Shown here: positions 36,222 through 45,360 of the stretch, piece after piece
Layout of the letters: each line of letters opens with the position of its first letter
How positions within the stretch are numbered: position 1 is the stretch's first letter
Source: Pelagicoccus mobilis
GTDB taxonomy: Bacteria; Verrucomicrobiota; Verrucomicrobiia; Opitutales; Opitutaceae
Assembly (NCBI RefSeq): GCF_016595505.1
Contig: NZ_JAENIL010000053.1
Coordinates: 1-48,832 of the forward strand
Length of the DNA: 48,832 nucleotides
Direction of reading: 5' to 3'
Translations under genes and position numbers: made by a program
Notes under the pieces: model-generated
The model's input: only the letters and a program-made list of their open reading frames with translations
Database searches by the model: none
Told to the model about the DNA's origin: nothing

Positions 36222-38945
36222 ATGAGACCTCACCATTCCACACAAAAGCCGAAGCAAAACGCAGAAGGGACCCAGGACGACCCGTCCGAAGAAATCCCGC
36301 AGCTAGAGCTGGGCCTAGAGAAAGAAACCACACGACTCGCTTCCGAAGTCGGCAATCCAGCCTTCATGATCGACGAAGTGTTCAACGTGGTCGCCTTCGC
36401 AAATGGCGCCCGCAGGATCCTCGGAGCTCCCCACGCCAAAGCGTTCTCCCTCTCCGATTGCGGCTCCCTCACCTCCGATCAGATCGCCAGCCTCAGCGAC
36501 AACGTGCGAGCCCTGCTCATCAGCGACAATCGCGACGAGGAACGCTATCTCCGCCTACCACTCGAAATCGAAGGCGAAAAACGCGTCTTCTGCGTAACCC
36601 TTCAAAAAGATGAGCTCGAATCCGGCGATCCCTGCGTGCGCGGCATAGCCGAAGCCATCCTCCCCCAATCCGCCGCTCAATCCACTTCCGAAATCGCCAG
36701 AGATCCAGAAGCCTCCAGCCTCGGCTGGACCCTCGATATCGATTCAAAAGCCTTCGAGTACTTCGGAAAGGAAGTCTCCAAGGAAACCGGACTCGTCTCC
36801 CTCTCGGAATGGCTCGCCTGCGTTATCGAAAACGACCGCCAAAACGTAGCCGAAGCCTTCTACCGCCTCCTTGATCGAGAAACCTCGACCGAGCGTATCC
36901 AGTATCGGATGACATTGCCAAACGGCGCCATCCGCTGGGTCAGCACCTTGGCCCGCCACGCTCCAGAGGTTGGACAAACCGCCCCCTCCACCATCATCGG
37001 CATGCACAGCTTCGATCAGGACAATCGAAGCCTTGTCGAGGACCTTCAACTATTCTCCCACCTCGCTCGCAAAGTTCAGCTCTCCATTCTCGTCTACGAC
37101 CAACAAGGCAACATTAGCTGGTGCAACAACGCCTTTACCGAAATCACCGGCTATCAGCTAGACGAGATCGTCGGACGCGATCCGCACGTTCTCCTACGCG
37201 GTCCCATGACTGAAGTTGAAACCGTGAACCACATGCGGGAGCGTATCAGCAAAGGCAAAGGCTTCCACGCCGAGCTCGTCCAGTACAAGAAAAACGGAGC
37301 CCCCTACTGGGTCAGCATAGACGGAAATCCACTCGTCGACGAAAACGGCGTCAGCACCCGATTCATCTCGTTCCAGACGGACATCAGCGAATCGAAGAAA
37401 GCCCAAAGCGCCATCCTTCGAAACGAGATCAAATTCCGCTCCCTTTTCGACAACTCCATCGACGCCCTCCTTCTCATATCCCCACGAGACGGAGTCATCA
37501 TCGAGGCAAACAGCTCCGCCATCCAACTGTTGGATACCGACCGACTCGTAGGGCAACGCCTAGAAGAGATCTTTCCTGAAAATCAGGATTTCCGAATCGA
37601 ACATCTCAACGAACTGATCGACGCCCAAGAAGGCTCTCGCCGCGAGAGCGGAGAATTCATCACCGCCAAAGGACAAGTGCGCCCAGTCGAGATGACAGTC
37701 AGCCGCACCCCTATCGGCGAGTCCATCGCCCTATTCGTCACCCTCCGGGACATTTCAGAAAAGCGGCTTCTCGAAGAACAGCTACGCCACACCCAACGCA
37801 TGGAGGCTGTCGGCCGCCTCGCAGGTGGTATCGCCCACGACTTCAACAACCTGCTCGCCGGACAAAGAGGATTCAGCGAGTTGCTCTGCAATTCCCGCGA
37901 CCTGAGCAAGAGGGATCACGTCTACGCCAACGAGATTCTCAAAATCACCGACCGAGCCAGCAAACTGACCAGTCGCCTTCTCTCGTTTAGCCGTGGCAAA
38001 AGCGAGAAGCCCGTGGTTGCAAACCTGAACGACACCATCAGCAACATGATGCCGATGCTGTCTCGCATCCTCAAGACCGACGTAAGATTCACATCGCAAC
38101 TAGACCCAAATCTCTGTAACGTAAAAGTTGATACCAACCAGATCGACCAGGTCATCATGAACCTCGTCGTCAATGGACAGGAAGCCATCACTTCAAACGA
38201 AGGCATCGTCGATTTAAAAACGAGCATGGTCGAACTCGATGGTAGTGAAATCTTCATTACCGGAAAAAGCGACCCCGGCCGATACGCCAAAGTCGCCGTC
38301 AGAGACAACGGACAAGGCATTCACCACGAAGTCTTGGAAAAGATATTCGAACCATTCTTCACCACGAAAAAAGGAGCGGGCACCGGCCTTGGGCTCTCGA
38401 TCGTCTATGGAATCATCCAGAGCAATGGAGGACACTTGATGGTAGATAGCGTCATCGGCTCTGGCACCGAATTCGCCTTCTATTTCCCCGAAGTGCTCGA
38501 AGAAGTAGAGCAAGAAGACAGCCCTGATTTGCGCGAACAAATGCCGAGCGCGTCTACTTCCGACGAGGGAGAAGCGCCCACCATTCTCGTAGCCGAAGAC
38601 CAAGAGCAAGTCCGAGAAATTCTAGAGCTCGGCCTTGGCCAAAGCGGATACAATCTCATCATCGCACAAGATGGACAGGAAGCCATCGACAAGGGAACCA
38701 ATCATCGAGGAAAGATCGACCTCTTGCTCACGGATTCGATCATGCCCAAAGCCTCAGGCTGCAGCGTGATCAACCACATGCGATCCGCGTATCCAGATAT
38801 CAAGGTCGTCCTCATGTCAGGGCTCCCCCAACAGGAAAGCGAAGAATGCAGAGGCATCGAAGTCGACGCCTACGTCGACAAGCCCTTCTCCATTCGCAAA
38901 CTGCTAGAGCTCATAAACGAGCTTGTAGCCGCCCCACACCAATAA
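36222..38945 (+). CDS. Multi-PAS hybrid sensor histidine kinase
   Basis: A 907-residue signalling protein without obvious membrane segments, so probably a cytoplasmic sensor. In order: a PAS-like domain (about 40-110), a PAS/PAC-like domain (about 165-270), a PAS domain (about 285-395, SILVYDQQGNISWCNNAF, ITGY), another PAS domain (about 400-520), then HisKA with GGIAHDFNNLLA (His about 540). The HATPase domain has an N-box (NLVVNGQEA, about 648), DNGQGI (about 695) and GTGLGLSIV. A receiver domain at about 785-900 has the AED acidic pair, phospho-acceptor Asp in LLTDSIMP (about 835), Ser in MSG and Lys in DKPFS. All catalytic residues are present. No cognate output regulator is adjacent. It ends 19 bp from the convergent transporter gene. 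Confidence 0.93.
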   Translation: MRPHHSTQKPKQNAEGTQDDPSEEIPQLELGLEKETTRLASEVGNPAFMIDEVFNVVAFANGARRILGAPHAKAFSLSDCGSLTSDQIASLSDNVRALLISDNRDEERYLRLPLEIEGEKRVFCVTLQKDELESGDPCVRGIAEAILPQSAAQSTSEIARDPEASSLGWTLDIDSKAFEYFGKEVSKETGLVSLSEWLACVIENDRQNVAEAFYRLLDRETSTERIQYRMTLPNGAIRWVSTLARHAPEVGQTAPSTIIGMHSFDQDNRSLVEDLQLFSHLARKVQLSILVYDQQGNISWCNNAFTEITGYQLDEIVGRDPHVLLRGPMTEVETVNHMRERISKGKGFHAELVQYKKNGAPYWVSIDGNPLVDENGVSTRFISFQTDISESKKAQSAILRNEIKFRSLFDNSIDALLLISPRDGVIIEANSSAIQLLDTDRLVGQRLEEIFPENQDFRIEHLNELIDAQEGSRRESGEFITAKGQVRPVEMTVSRTPIGESIALFVTLRDISEKRLLEEQLRHTQRMEAVGRLAGGIAHDFNNLLAGQRGFSELLCNSRDLSKRDHVYANEILKITDRASKLTSRLLSFSRGKSEKPVVANLNDTISNMMPMLSRILKTDVRFTSQLDPNLCNVKVDTNQIDQVIMNLVVNGQEAITSNEGIVDLKTSMVELDGSEIFITGKSDPGRYAKVAVRDNGQGIHHEVLEKIFEPFFTTKKGAGTGLGLSIVYGIIQSNGGHLMVDSVIGSGTEFAFYFPEVLEEVEQEDSPDLREQMPSASTSDEGEAPTILVAEDQEQVREILELGLGQSGYNLIIAQDGQEAIDKGTNHRGKIDLLLTDSIMPKASGCSVINHMRSAYPDIKVVLMSGLPQQESEECRGIEVDAYVDKPFSIRKLLELINELVAAPHQ

Positions 38946-38964
38946 GAGCCGGAGAAAAACTCGC

Positions 38965-39912
38965 TTAACCTCCGATCAGCCCCAAGCCGAAACGGATCCA
39001 CAGCGGCATCGTCAGCATGCCCACGATCGTCGTAGCCAAGGCAACCCGAACCGCCACCACCGGCTGGCCTCCGTAGTGCTTCGTCAATACGATCGGCATG
39101 ATCCCGGCAGGCATAGCCGCCTGAAAGACGAGAACTCGCTTAAGCTCGATCGATAACGGAAAGTACCAAGCGATCGCCAATCCCACCACCGGCAGCACCC
39201 CAAGTCGCAAGGCAATTCCAGCCACGCTGTCCCGATTGTCCCATAGTTTTTCCCCATCTCGGACATGATCGAAGAGATTCGCCCCGATCGCCAAAAGCCC
39301 CAAGGGAACCGCGCACGCCGCCAGCATCGAGACGCTACTCGTCACCTCCGACGGAAGCTTCGTATTCCACCCGCTCAAGTTCAATGCGAGCCCGACCAAC
39401 AAAGCGACCACCATCGGATTGAAGATCTTTTTCAGTCCTTCCCCCAACGAACCGCCCGCCAAAAACGAAATCCCCACCGTCCAGATCGCGATTTCGATTC
39501 CCACATTATGCATGAACAGCACCGCCAACTCGTCAGCCCCATAAAGATCCACAATCAACGGCACCGGCAGATAACCATAATTGTAGATCCCTGCCGAAAA
39601 CGCGAAGGTCCGCAGCCCTTTACCCTTCTTGATACCAACGACTCTACCGACAACGCTACAAACGAGAAATCCGATAACAATCGTCCCGAAACCAGCCAAA
39701 GGCCCCCAAAACGATCCCACGCTCCCGCGAAACGAACTCGCTTCGATCATCGAGTTGATGATGAGACAAGGATAGAAGACCTTGACCACCAATTCCACCA
39801 TCCCCTTCTCGACCGCTTGCCCCATGAGCTCCTTCCAACGAAGGACAAACCCGATCGCCAACATGGCGAAGATCGGCAGGATCAAACGTAATATAGAGAG
39901 ATACTCGTCCAT
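38965..39912 (-). CDS. AEC-family membrane transporter
   Basis: A 315-residue integral membrane protein with about ten hydrophobic segments. It belongs to the auxin-efflux-carrier/malate-permease family: an N-terminal LPIFAMLAIGFVLRW segment, FYPCLIINSM, AGIYNYGYLPVPL, and a C-terminal half with QAAMPAGIMPIVL and the last two segments. Bacterial members move dicarboxylates or other organic anions; the substrate here is unknown. It is convergent with the kinase gene and divergent from the next gene. Confidence 0.88.
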   Translation of the reverse strand: MDEYLSILRLILPIFAMLAIGFVLRWKELMGQAVEKGMVELVVKVFYPCLIINSMIEASSFRGSVGSFWGPLAGFGTIVIGFLVCSVVGRVVGIKKGKGLRTFAFSAGIYNYGYLPVPLIVDLYGADELAVLFMHNVGIEIAIWTVGISFLAGGSLGEGLKKIFNPMVVALLVGLALNLSGWNTKLPSEVTSSVSMLAACAVPLGLLAIGANLFDHVRDGEKLWDNRDSVAGIALRLGVLPVVGLAIAWYFPLSIELKRVLVFQAAMPAGIMPIVLTKHYGGQPVVAVRVALATTIVGMLTMPLWIRFGLGLIGG

Positions 39913-40031
39913 TTCAGCTACAGCCTCAATTGCCCCAAGCCGCCACCCCCGTCAAGGAAAGCGTCGCCCTCGCGACACATTCGAGAGGTTGACAAGCGCA
40001 GCCTCTCCCCAAAAAATTCGTTCCACAGTTA

Positions 40032-41159
40032 ATGGCTTGGCGAATAGATAAGCACGTAGTTAGGGGCCTGATCCAAAATATAGTTCCAGGCCGGGTAGTT
40101 GGCACCGTTTGGCTAAAAGGCCTGAACCAGCCCATCGAATTAAACCTCAAAGGAAATTGCTACCGCGACCTCGCAGGCACTCGCCTCGAATTCAAGAACC
40201 CTCACCCTATCGAAGGCGACTACACCGGATTCGACGTCTTCCAAGAAGGCAATGTCGGCGACATGACCGCATCCAAAAAGGTCAAAACCCTGCTCGATTT
40301 CGATGAAGAGAGCGAAGAGCTCCCAGAAAGCCCCGCCTTCAAACTCGCCAACTGTCTCTACCTCGAGTGGTTCAGCGAATCGAACGGCCGCGTGCTCATA
40401 GAAACCACCGACTTTTCCTGGAAAGTCAGCCTCCCAAAATGGACCCTGTCGGAAGACGACGAACGCGACCAGCAGGAGGCCAACAAGCAAGCCATGTTCA
40501 ACTTCATGGACGAGCTATCACGCGCCCTCACCCCCGCCGAGCAAAGCGAGGAGCCAGCCGAGGAAGACATGGACGAGTTTCAGTGGGAAGCCTACCTCCA
40601 GAAAACCGACGCCCGTTCCGACATGCTGCTCGAGCTCTTCGAGAAGTACGAAAACGATCCCGACTGCGAGGAGATCATCGCCAAAGCGATGGGCTGGGAA
40701 ATCGAATCAATGGAGGTCACCGAAGAATTCTTCGAGGAATGGGATATCGACCAGAACCAGGATTCTAAAGATCCAGATTCTGAATACCTCCCAAACCATC
40801 CCCTCATCAGCCGGATGATGGACATCACCTCCCAGCTCTACTACGAGGCGGAATCCAGAAAACTCTTTACCGAAGACACCAACAACCCCTGGAACCAGCT
40901 CATTTGGCACGGGCAAATGACGGTCAGTAAACTCATCGCCGCCCTCGAAGAGGTCGCCGAAGGCATTGAAACAGAGCCAGGATTCGTCGTCGCCACCCTC
41001 AAACGCGCCCTGCATCTCCTCCACTTGACCATCGCCACCATGGAAGCCTGCGTCTCGATCGACCCAGACGAACACCGCTGGACAAACGACATCCGCAAGG
41101 AGCTCTTCACCCTACGCGAGTCCATCATCGACACCATGCAAAGCTACCGCCAACAGTAG
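40032..41159 (+). CDS. Conserved-looking acidic hypothetical protein
   Basis: A 375-residue soluble protein that I do not recognise. The N-terminal ~100 residues (VPGRVVGTVWLKGLNQPIEL, CYRDLAGTRLEFKNP) look like a small beta-barrel. A mostly helical middle and C-terminal part follow, rich in Glu and Asp (about 145-255). The C-terminal ~100 residues are helical (WHGQMTVSKLIAALEEV, LHLLHLTIATMEACV). No signal peptide, membrane segment or catalytic motif is evident. Codon choice and composition match the neighbouring core genes, and it lies 74 bp before dapF on the same strand, so co-transcription is possible. Confidence 0.75.
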   Translation: MAWRIDKHVVRGLIQNIVPGRVVGTVWLKGLNQPIELNLKGNCYRDLAGTRLEFKNPHPIEGDYTGFDVFQEGNVGDMTASKKVKTLLDFDEESEELPESPAFKLANCLYLEWFSESNGRVLIETTDFSWKVSLPKWTLSEDDERDQQEANKQAMFNFMDELSRALTPAEQSEEPAEEDMDEFQWEAYLQKTDARSDMLLELFEKYENDPDCEEIIAKAMGWEIESMEVTEEFFEEWDIDQNQDSKDPDSEYLPNHPLISRMMDITSQLYYEAESRKLFTEDTNNPWNQLIWHGQMTVSKLIAALEEVAEGIETEPGFVVATLKRALHLLHLTIATMEACVSIDPDEHRWTNDIRKELFTLRESIIDTMQSYRQQ

Positions 41160-41233
41160 CCACTCGCAGCCGCTCCCAGAAACGAATCGTTGCATTTTGG
41201 GCAGGCTGCGCCATTCCAGCCACCACTTACATC

Positions 41234-42046
41234 ATGGAAATCGCTTTCACAAAGATGCACGGAGCCGGCAACGACTTCGTAATGATCGAAAATCTCGACG
41301 GAAAGATCGAGCTCAGCTCCGAACAAGTCGCAAAACTCTGCGATCGCCGCTTCGGAATCGGCGCCGACGGACTCATCCTGCTCAATCCCCCCGCCGACGA
41401 CAGCGTCGAAGCCACCATGGTCTACTACAACGCCGATGGCGGGCGCGTCGACATGTGCGGCAACGGAGCCCGCTGCTTCACCTCTTTCGCCCTTCAAAAC
41501 GGCGTTGGCGACGGCTCAACCGTATCCTTCAAGACCGACGCCGGTCCGATGACCGCCGACGCAAAGGACGGGCAATTCACCATTCGCCTCACTCCGATGC
41601 ACGACCTCCGCCTCGACAAGACGCTCGCAACCGAGCAAGGCAGCTTCGACTACCACTTCATGAACACCGGCGTCGAACACGTCGTAAAATTCGTCGAAGA
41701 CGTGAGCGCCGTCGACATCGTTCCCGAAGGTTCGACCATCCGCTACCACGACGATTTCGCCCCCAAAGGCACAAACGCCAATTTCGCCCAAATCCAAGAA
41801 GACGGCATCATCAAGGTCCGCACCTATGAACGTGGAGTAGAAGACGAAACGCTCGCTTGCGGCACCGGGGTAACCGCCGCGGCGATCGCCGCCAATCTCA
41901 AAGGTCTGGCAGAGGCACCCGTCCAGCTCCTCGTAGCCGGAGGCGACGTGCTCACCATCGGCTTCGATCGCGAAGGCGATTCCGTCAGCAACATCACCCT
42001 CACCGGTCCGGCCAAGAACGTCTTCACCGGCATCGTCGAGATCTAA
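41234..42046 (+). CDS. dapF: Diaminopimelate epimerase
   Basis: A 270-residue enzyme interconverting LL- and meso-diaminopimelate for lysine and peptidoglycan synthesis. It opens with FTKMHGAGNDFVMIEN. The two active-site cysteines are in MCGNGAR (Cys75) and ACGTG (about 210), one in each pseudosymmetric half. GIGADGL and the NTGVEHVV segment are also typical. The length is normal. It is convergent with pyrD, separated by 39 bp that contain a palindromic element. Confidence 0.97.
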   Translation: MEIAFTKMHGAGNDFVMIENLDGKIELSSEQVAKLCDRRFGIGADGLILLNPPADDSVEATMVYYNADGGRVDMCGNGARCFTSFALQNGVGDGSTVSFKTDAGPMTADAKDGQFTIRLTPMHDLRLDKTLATEQGSFDYHFMNTGVEHVVKFVEDVSAVDIVPEGSTIRYHDDFAPKGTNANFAQIQEDGIIKVRTYERGVEDETLACGTGVTAAAIAANLKGLAEAPVQLLVAGGDVLTIGFDREGDSVSNITLTGPAKNVFTGIVEI

Positions 42047-42050
42047 ACAG

Positions 42051-42074
42051 GTAGAGCCCGCTGTCCCAGCGGGC
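42051..42074 (+). repeat. GTAG-type palindromic element, copy 2
   Basis: GTAG is followed by GCCCGCTG-TCC-CAGCGGGC, a perfect 8-bp inverted repeat, 4 bp after the dapF stop. Besides being a REP-like element it could act as a terminator stem for dapF or the convergent pyrD, although no T-run follows. Confidence 0.6.
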
Positions 42075-42085
42075 ACTCACCTCCC

Positions 42086-43171
42086 TTACAGATCCCCGCA
42101 CTTCTCCGCCAAGCCGCGAGCCACGCGCTTGGCGAGCAGAGGCCCCTCGTAGATCATTCCAGAGTACACCTGGACCAAGGTAGCTCCCGCGTCCAGTTTC
42201 TGAGCGGCAGTATCAGCATCGTAAATACCCCCGACCCCGATGATCGGCAGCTTGCCCTCGGTTATCTTGGCGATATGAGCGATCATCTCCGTAGACATAT
42301 CGGTGATAGGCTTGCCGCTAATCCCACCAGCTTCATTCAGATCCTTAAACGGACCTTCACGCGCCATTGTAGTATTCGTGGCAATGATACCATCCAGGCT
42401 CAGATCGTGCAAAATCTGAAGAATGTCATCCACCTGCTCTTCCGTCAGGTCCGGAGCGATTTTCAGCAGGATCGGCTTACGACTCCCCGGATGCAGCTCC
42501 TCACGTGCCGCATTTGCGGATACAAGCTCCCCTAATAGCTCTCGAAGACGGTCCGCATCCTGCAGCTTGCGAAGATCGGGCGTGTTCGGGCTACTAACGT
42601 TAATAACCACGTAATCCGCATAGTCAGCCAACAAGCTAAACGAGCCGAGGTAGTCCTCCACCGCCTTGTCGAGCGGCGTGACCTTCGACTTGCCAATATT
42701 GACCCCTAAGGGAATCCGACGCTCTCCCACCCCAGGCTGTTTCTCCAGCCGAGCCGCGATCGACTGAGCGCCATGGTTGTTGAACCCCATACGGTTCAAC
42801 ACCGCCTCGTGCTCCGGAAAACGAAACAGGCGCGGCTTCGGATTTCCAGGCTGCGCCTTGTGGGTCACCGTGCCGATTTCCACATGCCCAAAGCCGTAGG
42901 CCTCCAAGGCTTGCCAACAAACCGCGTTCTTGTCGAAGCCCGCCGCCAAACCGATCCGGTTGGGAAAGGTCACGCCGAACGCCTCGACCGGCTTCGCCGA
43001 GCTCGGCAGCTGATTGATCGCTCCCATCATGCGAACCAGCCCCGGGATGGAACGCAAAACGCGTAGCCCATCGACAGCCACTTCGTGAGCCCTTTCAGGA
43101 TCAAGCTTGAAAAACAGAGGTTTCAGTAGGTTCTTATAAACAGCGCCCATGCTAGCGGTAACAGAAGGCAT
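42086..43171 (-). CDS. pyrD: Dihydroorotate dehydrogenase (quinone), class 2
   Basis: A 361-residue flavoenzyme oxidising dihydroorotate to orotate with quinone at the inner membrane, in pyrimidine synthesis. The N-terminal helical extension (LKPLFFKLDPERAHEVA) is the class-2 membrane-association segment. RIGLAAGFDKNA, the catalytic Ser in VINVSSPNTPDLR, LLKIAPDLTEEQ, ATNTTMAR and IGVGGIYDADTA are all present. An internal ATG at 43150 (MGAVYKN) is a plausible alternative start. It is divergent from the acidic protein gene. Confidence 0.97.
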   Translation of the reverse strand: MPSVTASMGAVYKNLLKPLFFKLDPERAHEVAVDGLRVLRSIPGLVRMMGAINQLPSSAKPVEAFGVTFPNRIGLAAGFDKNAVCWQALEAYGFGHVEIGTVTHKAQPGNPKPRLFRFPEHEAVLNRMGFNNHGAQSIAARLEKQPGVGERRIPLGVNIGKSKVTPLDKAVEDYLGSFSLLADYADYVVINVSSPNTPDLRKLQDADRLRELLGELVSANAAREELHPGSRKPILLKIAPDLTEEQVDDILQILHDLSLDGIIATNTTMAREGPFKDLNEAGGISGKPITDMSTEMIAHIAKITEGKLPIIGVGGIYDADTAAQKLDAGATLVQVYSGMIYEGPLLAKRVARGLAEKCGDL

Positions 43172-43346
43172 TTAGCCCTCACTTGAAAATCAAAAACATC
43201 AGCTTTCTCCTCCCATTTACCTGCTTACCGTCCAGCAAGAACGCCACTCGTAAACATTGGCCTTGCAAATCGCCAAATTTCCTCACTTCAAAATTGCCTT
43301 AAAGCCCCAACAACATTTCGTCGTTTTTAGCCTTTCATTGATTGAC

Positions 43347-43375
43347 TTACACGCCGCGGGACCTTTTTGGATAAT
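43347..43375 (+). promoter_or_regulatory. Sigma-70 type promoter close to the acidic-protein gene
   Basis: TTACAC (43347-43352) is separated by 17 bp from GATAAT (43370-43375), 15 bp before the ATG at 43391. Matches are four and five of six consensus bases. If used, the leader would be only about 8 nt long, so the mRNA would be nearly leaderless. Confidence 0.45.
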
Positions 43376-43390
43376 CGTAATTTGTAAAAC

Positions 43391-44146
43391 ATGCCAAGAG
43401 CAGGAAAACAGTTAGATTGGTGCACAGTTCGTCTCGGAGAAGATACGAACTGGTGGGTTGTAGAAGTCAGCGACGATGTCCACTGGGACGTCGATGGACT
43501 GAGTATAGTCGACCCACGTCAGATTTCACACATTCTCGACCTCCTCGAGCCCCTACAGGAATACAAGCTCGATCAGGATTTGTTCGATACGGCGTTCATC
43601 CCGTTCCGAATTCAGAGAAACCTCGGCGACGGGCATATCCGCCTCACTCGCTCGCAGGAAAGCTTCGCGGACGCGGAAGAGCCGCTCTTCGGCCTCCCCA
43701 ATATCGTGGACGACGAAAACAGCCCTTACGCTGACTTCATCAACCACATCACGAAGATCCGCGTCGCGATGCTCAACGACCTCATCGATTTCGAGCAAAA
43801 GCTCACCATCGACGAAGTCGAGGACGACATCCGCGAGGAAGAGAACAACAATTTCATCGAAGGCAAAGCCGTACACCTCTTCAACGAAGTCACCAACATC
43901 CTCGACTACGTACCAGTCGGTTGGGAGCTCGACGAAGATGGCGATGCAGAAAAGTCCGAAGGCGAAGAGTTCGAGGACATCCCTGACATCGAAGAAGAAG
44001 ACACCTCCCAAATCTCCAAAGACGAAAGTCTCAAATGGGACGAAGAGGAAGAGGAGGAAAAAGAAGACGACACCTACGAAGGTCCTCCCCCCGACGACGG
44101 CGAAGAAACCGAACTCGGCGACGACGACGACGAGGAAGAAAAGTAA
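43391..44146 (+). CDS. Hypothetical protein with extremely acidic tail
   Basis: A 251-residue soluble protein that I do not recognise. Residues 1-170 look folded, with a WCTVRLGEDTNWWVVEV start and a helical middle (ADFINHITKIRVAMLNDLIDFEQK). From about 175 to the end the sequence is almost entirely Glu, Asp, Pro, Gly and Ser, with runs of Glu (about 217-223) and Asp, and is surely disordered. Such tails occur in proteins that bind basic partners, nucleic-acid-binding proteins or metals, but nothing here identifies one. No signal peptide is present. A near-leaderless promoter and a strong terminator bracket it as a single-gene transcript. Confidence 0.75.
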   Translation: MPRAGKQLDWCTVRLGEDTNWWVVEVSDDVHWDVDGLSIVDPRQISHILDLLEPLQEYKLDQDLFDTAFIPFRIQRNLGDGHIRLTRSQESFADAEEPLFGLPNIVDDENSPYADFINHITKIRVAMLNDLIDFEQKLTIDEVEDDIREEENNNFIEGKAVHLFNEVTNILDYVPVGWELDEDGDAEKSEGEEFEDIPDIEEEDTSQISKDESLKWDEEEEEEKEDDTYEGPPPDDGEETELGDDDDEEEK

Positions 44147-44161
44147 TCACTTTACCAATAC

Positions 44162-44190
44162 AAAGCCCGCTCCTAATCCGAGCGGGCTTT
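44162..44190. terminator. Intrinsic terminator after the acidic-protein gene
   Basis: AAAGCCCGCTC pairs with GAGCGGGCTTT (11 bp, 7-nt loop), followed by TTC on the plus strand and TTTG on the minus strand. It lies between convergent genes and may also serve hemB. Confidence 0.88.
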
Positions 44191-44193
44191 TTC

Positions 44194-44220
44194 GTAGGAG
44201 GGCAACGCTCCGTCGTTGCC
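44194..44220 (+). repeat. GTAG-type palindromic element, copy 3
   Basis: GTAGGAG is followed by GGCAACG-CTCCGT-CGTTGCC, a perfect 7-bp inverted repeat, between the terminator and the hemB stop. Confidence 0.6.
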
Positions 44221-44235
44221 TTCACAGCAATAGAG

Positions 44236-45261
44236 CTACCCCTTTAACTTAGTCGCCACTTCCTTGGCGAAATAAGTCAAAATAACATCCGCCCCCGCTC
44301 GCTTGATCGCCAGCAGAGACTCGTCACGAGTCTTCTCATAATCAAGCCAGCCCAGCTTGGCCGCCGCATGGATCTGAGCATACTCGCCCGAAACCTGATA
44401 CGCCGCCACCGTCACCTCCGAAGCATCCCGAAGCTCACGAATGATATCCAAATAAGCGCCCGCTGGTTTCACCATCACGAAGTCCGCCCCTTCCTCCTCG
44501 TCCATCAAAGCATCCATGATCGCCTCGCGACGATTCGCCGGATTCATCTGGTAAGTCTCCTTGCCCAACAAAGTCGTCCCCGCCGCCTTCGCGCTGCCGA
44601 CCGCCTCGCGATACGGACCGTAATACGCCGAAGCAAATTTCGCCGAGTACGCCATGATCGCCGTATCGATATGCCCACAGGTGTCCAAAGCCGCCCGAAT
44701 CGCTCCCACGCGCCCGTCCATCATGTCCGATGGAGCCACGATATCGACCCCCGCTTCCGCCTGCAACACCGCCATCTCACAAAGACGCCGCACCGTCTCA
44801 TCGTTCATCACGTAAGAACCGTCCTCGTTCAAAACGCCGTCGTGCCCGTGCGTTGTATAAGGGTCCAAAGCCACGTCAGTGATCACAGAAATCTCTGGTA
44901 CCGCCGCCTTGATTGCCTTCACGGCTCGGAGCGTCAACGTGTCCGGATTCCCCGCTTCAGAGCCGAGAGCATCCTTCAAGTCCGGGTCCATATTCGGAAA
45001 AATAGCCACCGCCGGCACGCCCAGATCCGCTAGCTCGCGGCATTCCGCCACCAAGCCCTCGATGTTCAGGCGATACAGTCCTGGCATCGAACCCACCGGC
45101 TCCTTCTCCCCCGCTTCCTTCACGATCAGAGGCGCGATCAAGTCCTCCACCCGCACGTAAGTCTCCTGTGCCATCGCTCTTAGCGACGCCGTCCGACGCA
45201 TCCGCCGAGGGCGACGGGGCAAATCCAGCTTGAAATCCTCAGTCTTATCGAAACTCTTCAT
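44236..45261 (-). CDS. hemB: Porphobilinogen synthase
   Basis: A 341-residue delta-aminolevulinate dehydratase condensing two aminolevulinates to porphobilinogen in haem synthesis. The Schiff-base lysines lie in AYSAKFASAYYGPYRE and FVMVKPAGAY. The metal-site loop is DVALDPYTTHGHDG, with no zinc-type cysteines, so this is a magnesium-type or metal-independent enzyme. The N-terminal arm (RRPRRMRRTASLRAM) is normal for the family. It is convergent with the acidic-protein gene and divergent from cysS. Confidence 0.97.
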   Translation of the reverse strand: MKSFDKTEDFKLDLPRRPRRMRRTASLRAMAQETYVRVEDLIAPLIVKEAGEKEPVGSMPGLYRLNIEGLVAECRELADLGVPAVAIFPNMDPDLKDALGSEAGNPDTLTLRAVKAIKAAVPEISVITDVALDPYTTHGHDGVLNEDGSYVMNDETVRRLCEMAVLQAEAGVDIVAPSDMMDGRVGAIRAALDTCGHIDTAIMAYSAKFASAYYGPYREAVGSAKAAGTTLLGKETYQMNPANRREAIMDALMDEEEGADFVMVKPAGAYLDIIRELRDASEVTVAAYQVSGEYAQIHAAAKLGWLDYEKTRDESLLAIKRAGADVILTYFAKEVATKLKG

Positions 45262-45307
45262 GGCTCTTTTTCAGCGAAGCTGTGGATTCGCCCGCAACAC
45301 GCAACCG

Positions 45308-45345
45308 AAACCTACAGCCTAACCACCTAGCACCTAATCACCTAA
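45308..45345 (+). repeat. CACCTA-type short tandem motifs upstream of cysS
   Basis: ACCTACAGCCT is followed by three close copies of CACCTA at 8-9-bp spacing, ending 16 bp before the cysS GTG. The same ACCTACAGCCT string and a CCTAAACACCTA stretch lie just upstream of thrS (46867-46885). Confidence 0.45.
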
Positions 45346-45360
45346 GGAAGCGCAGCAACC

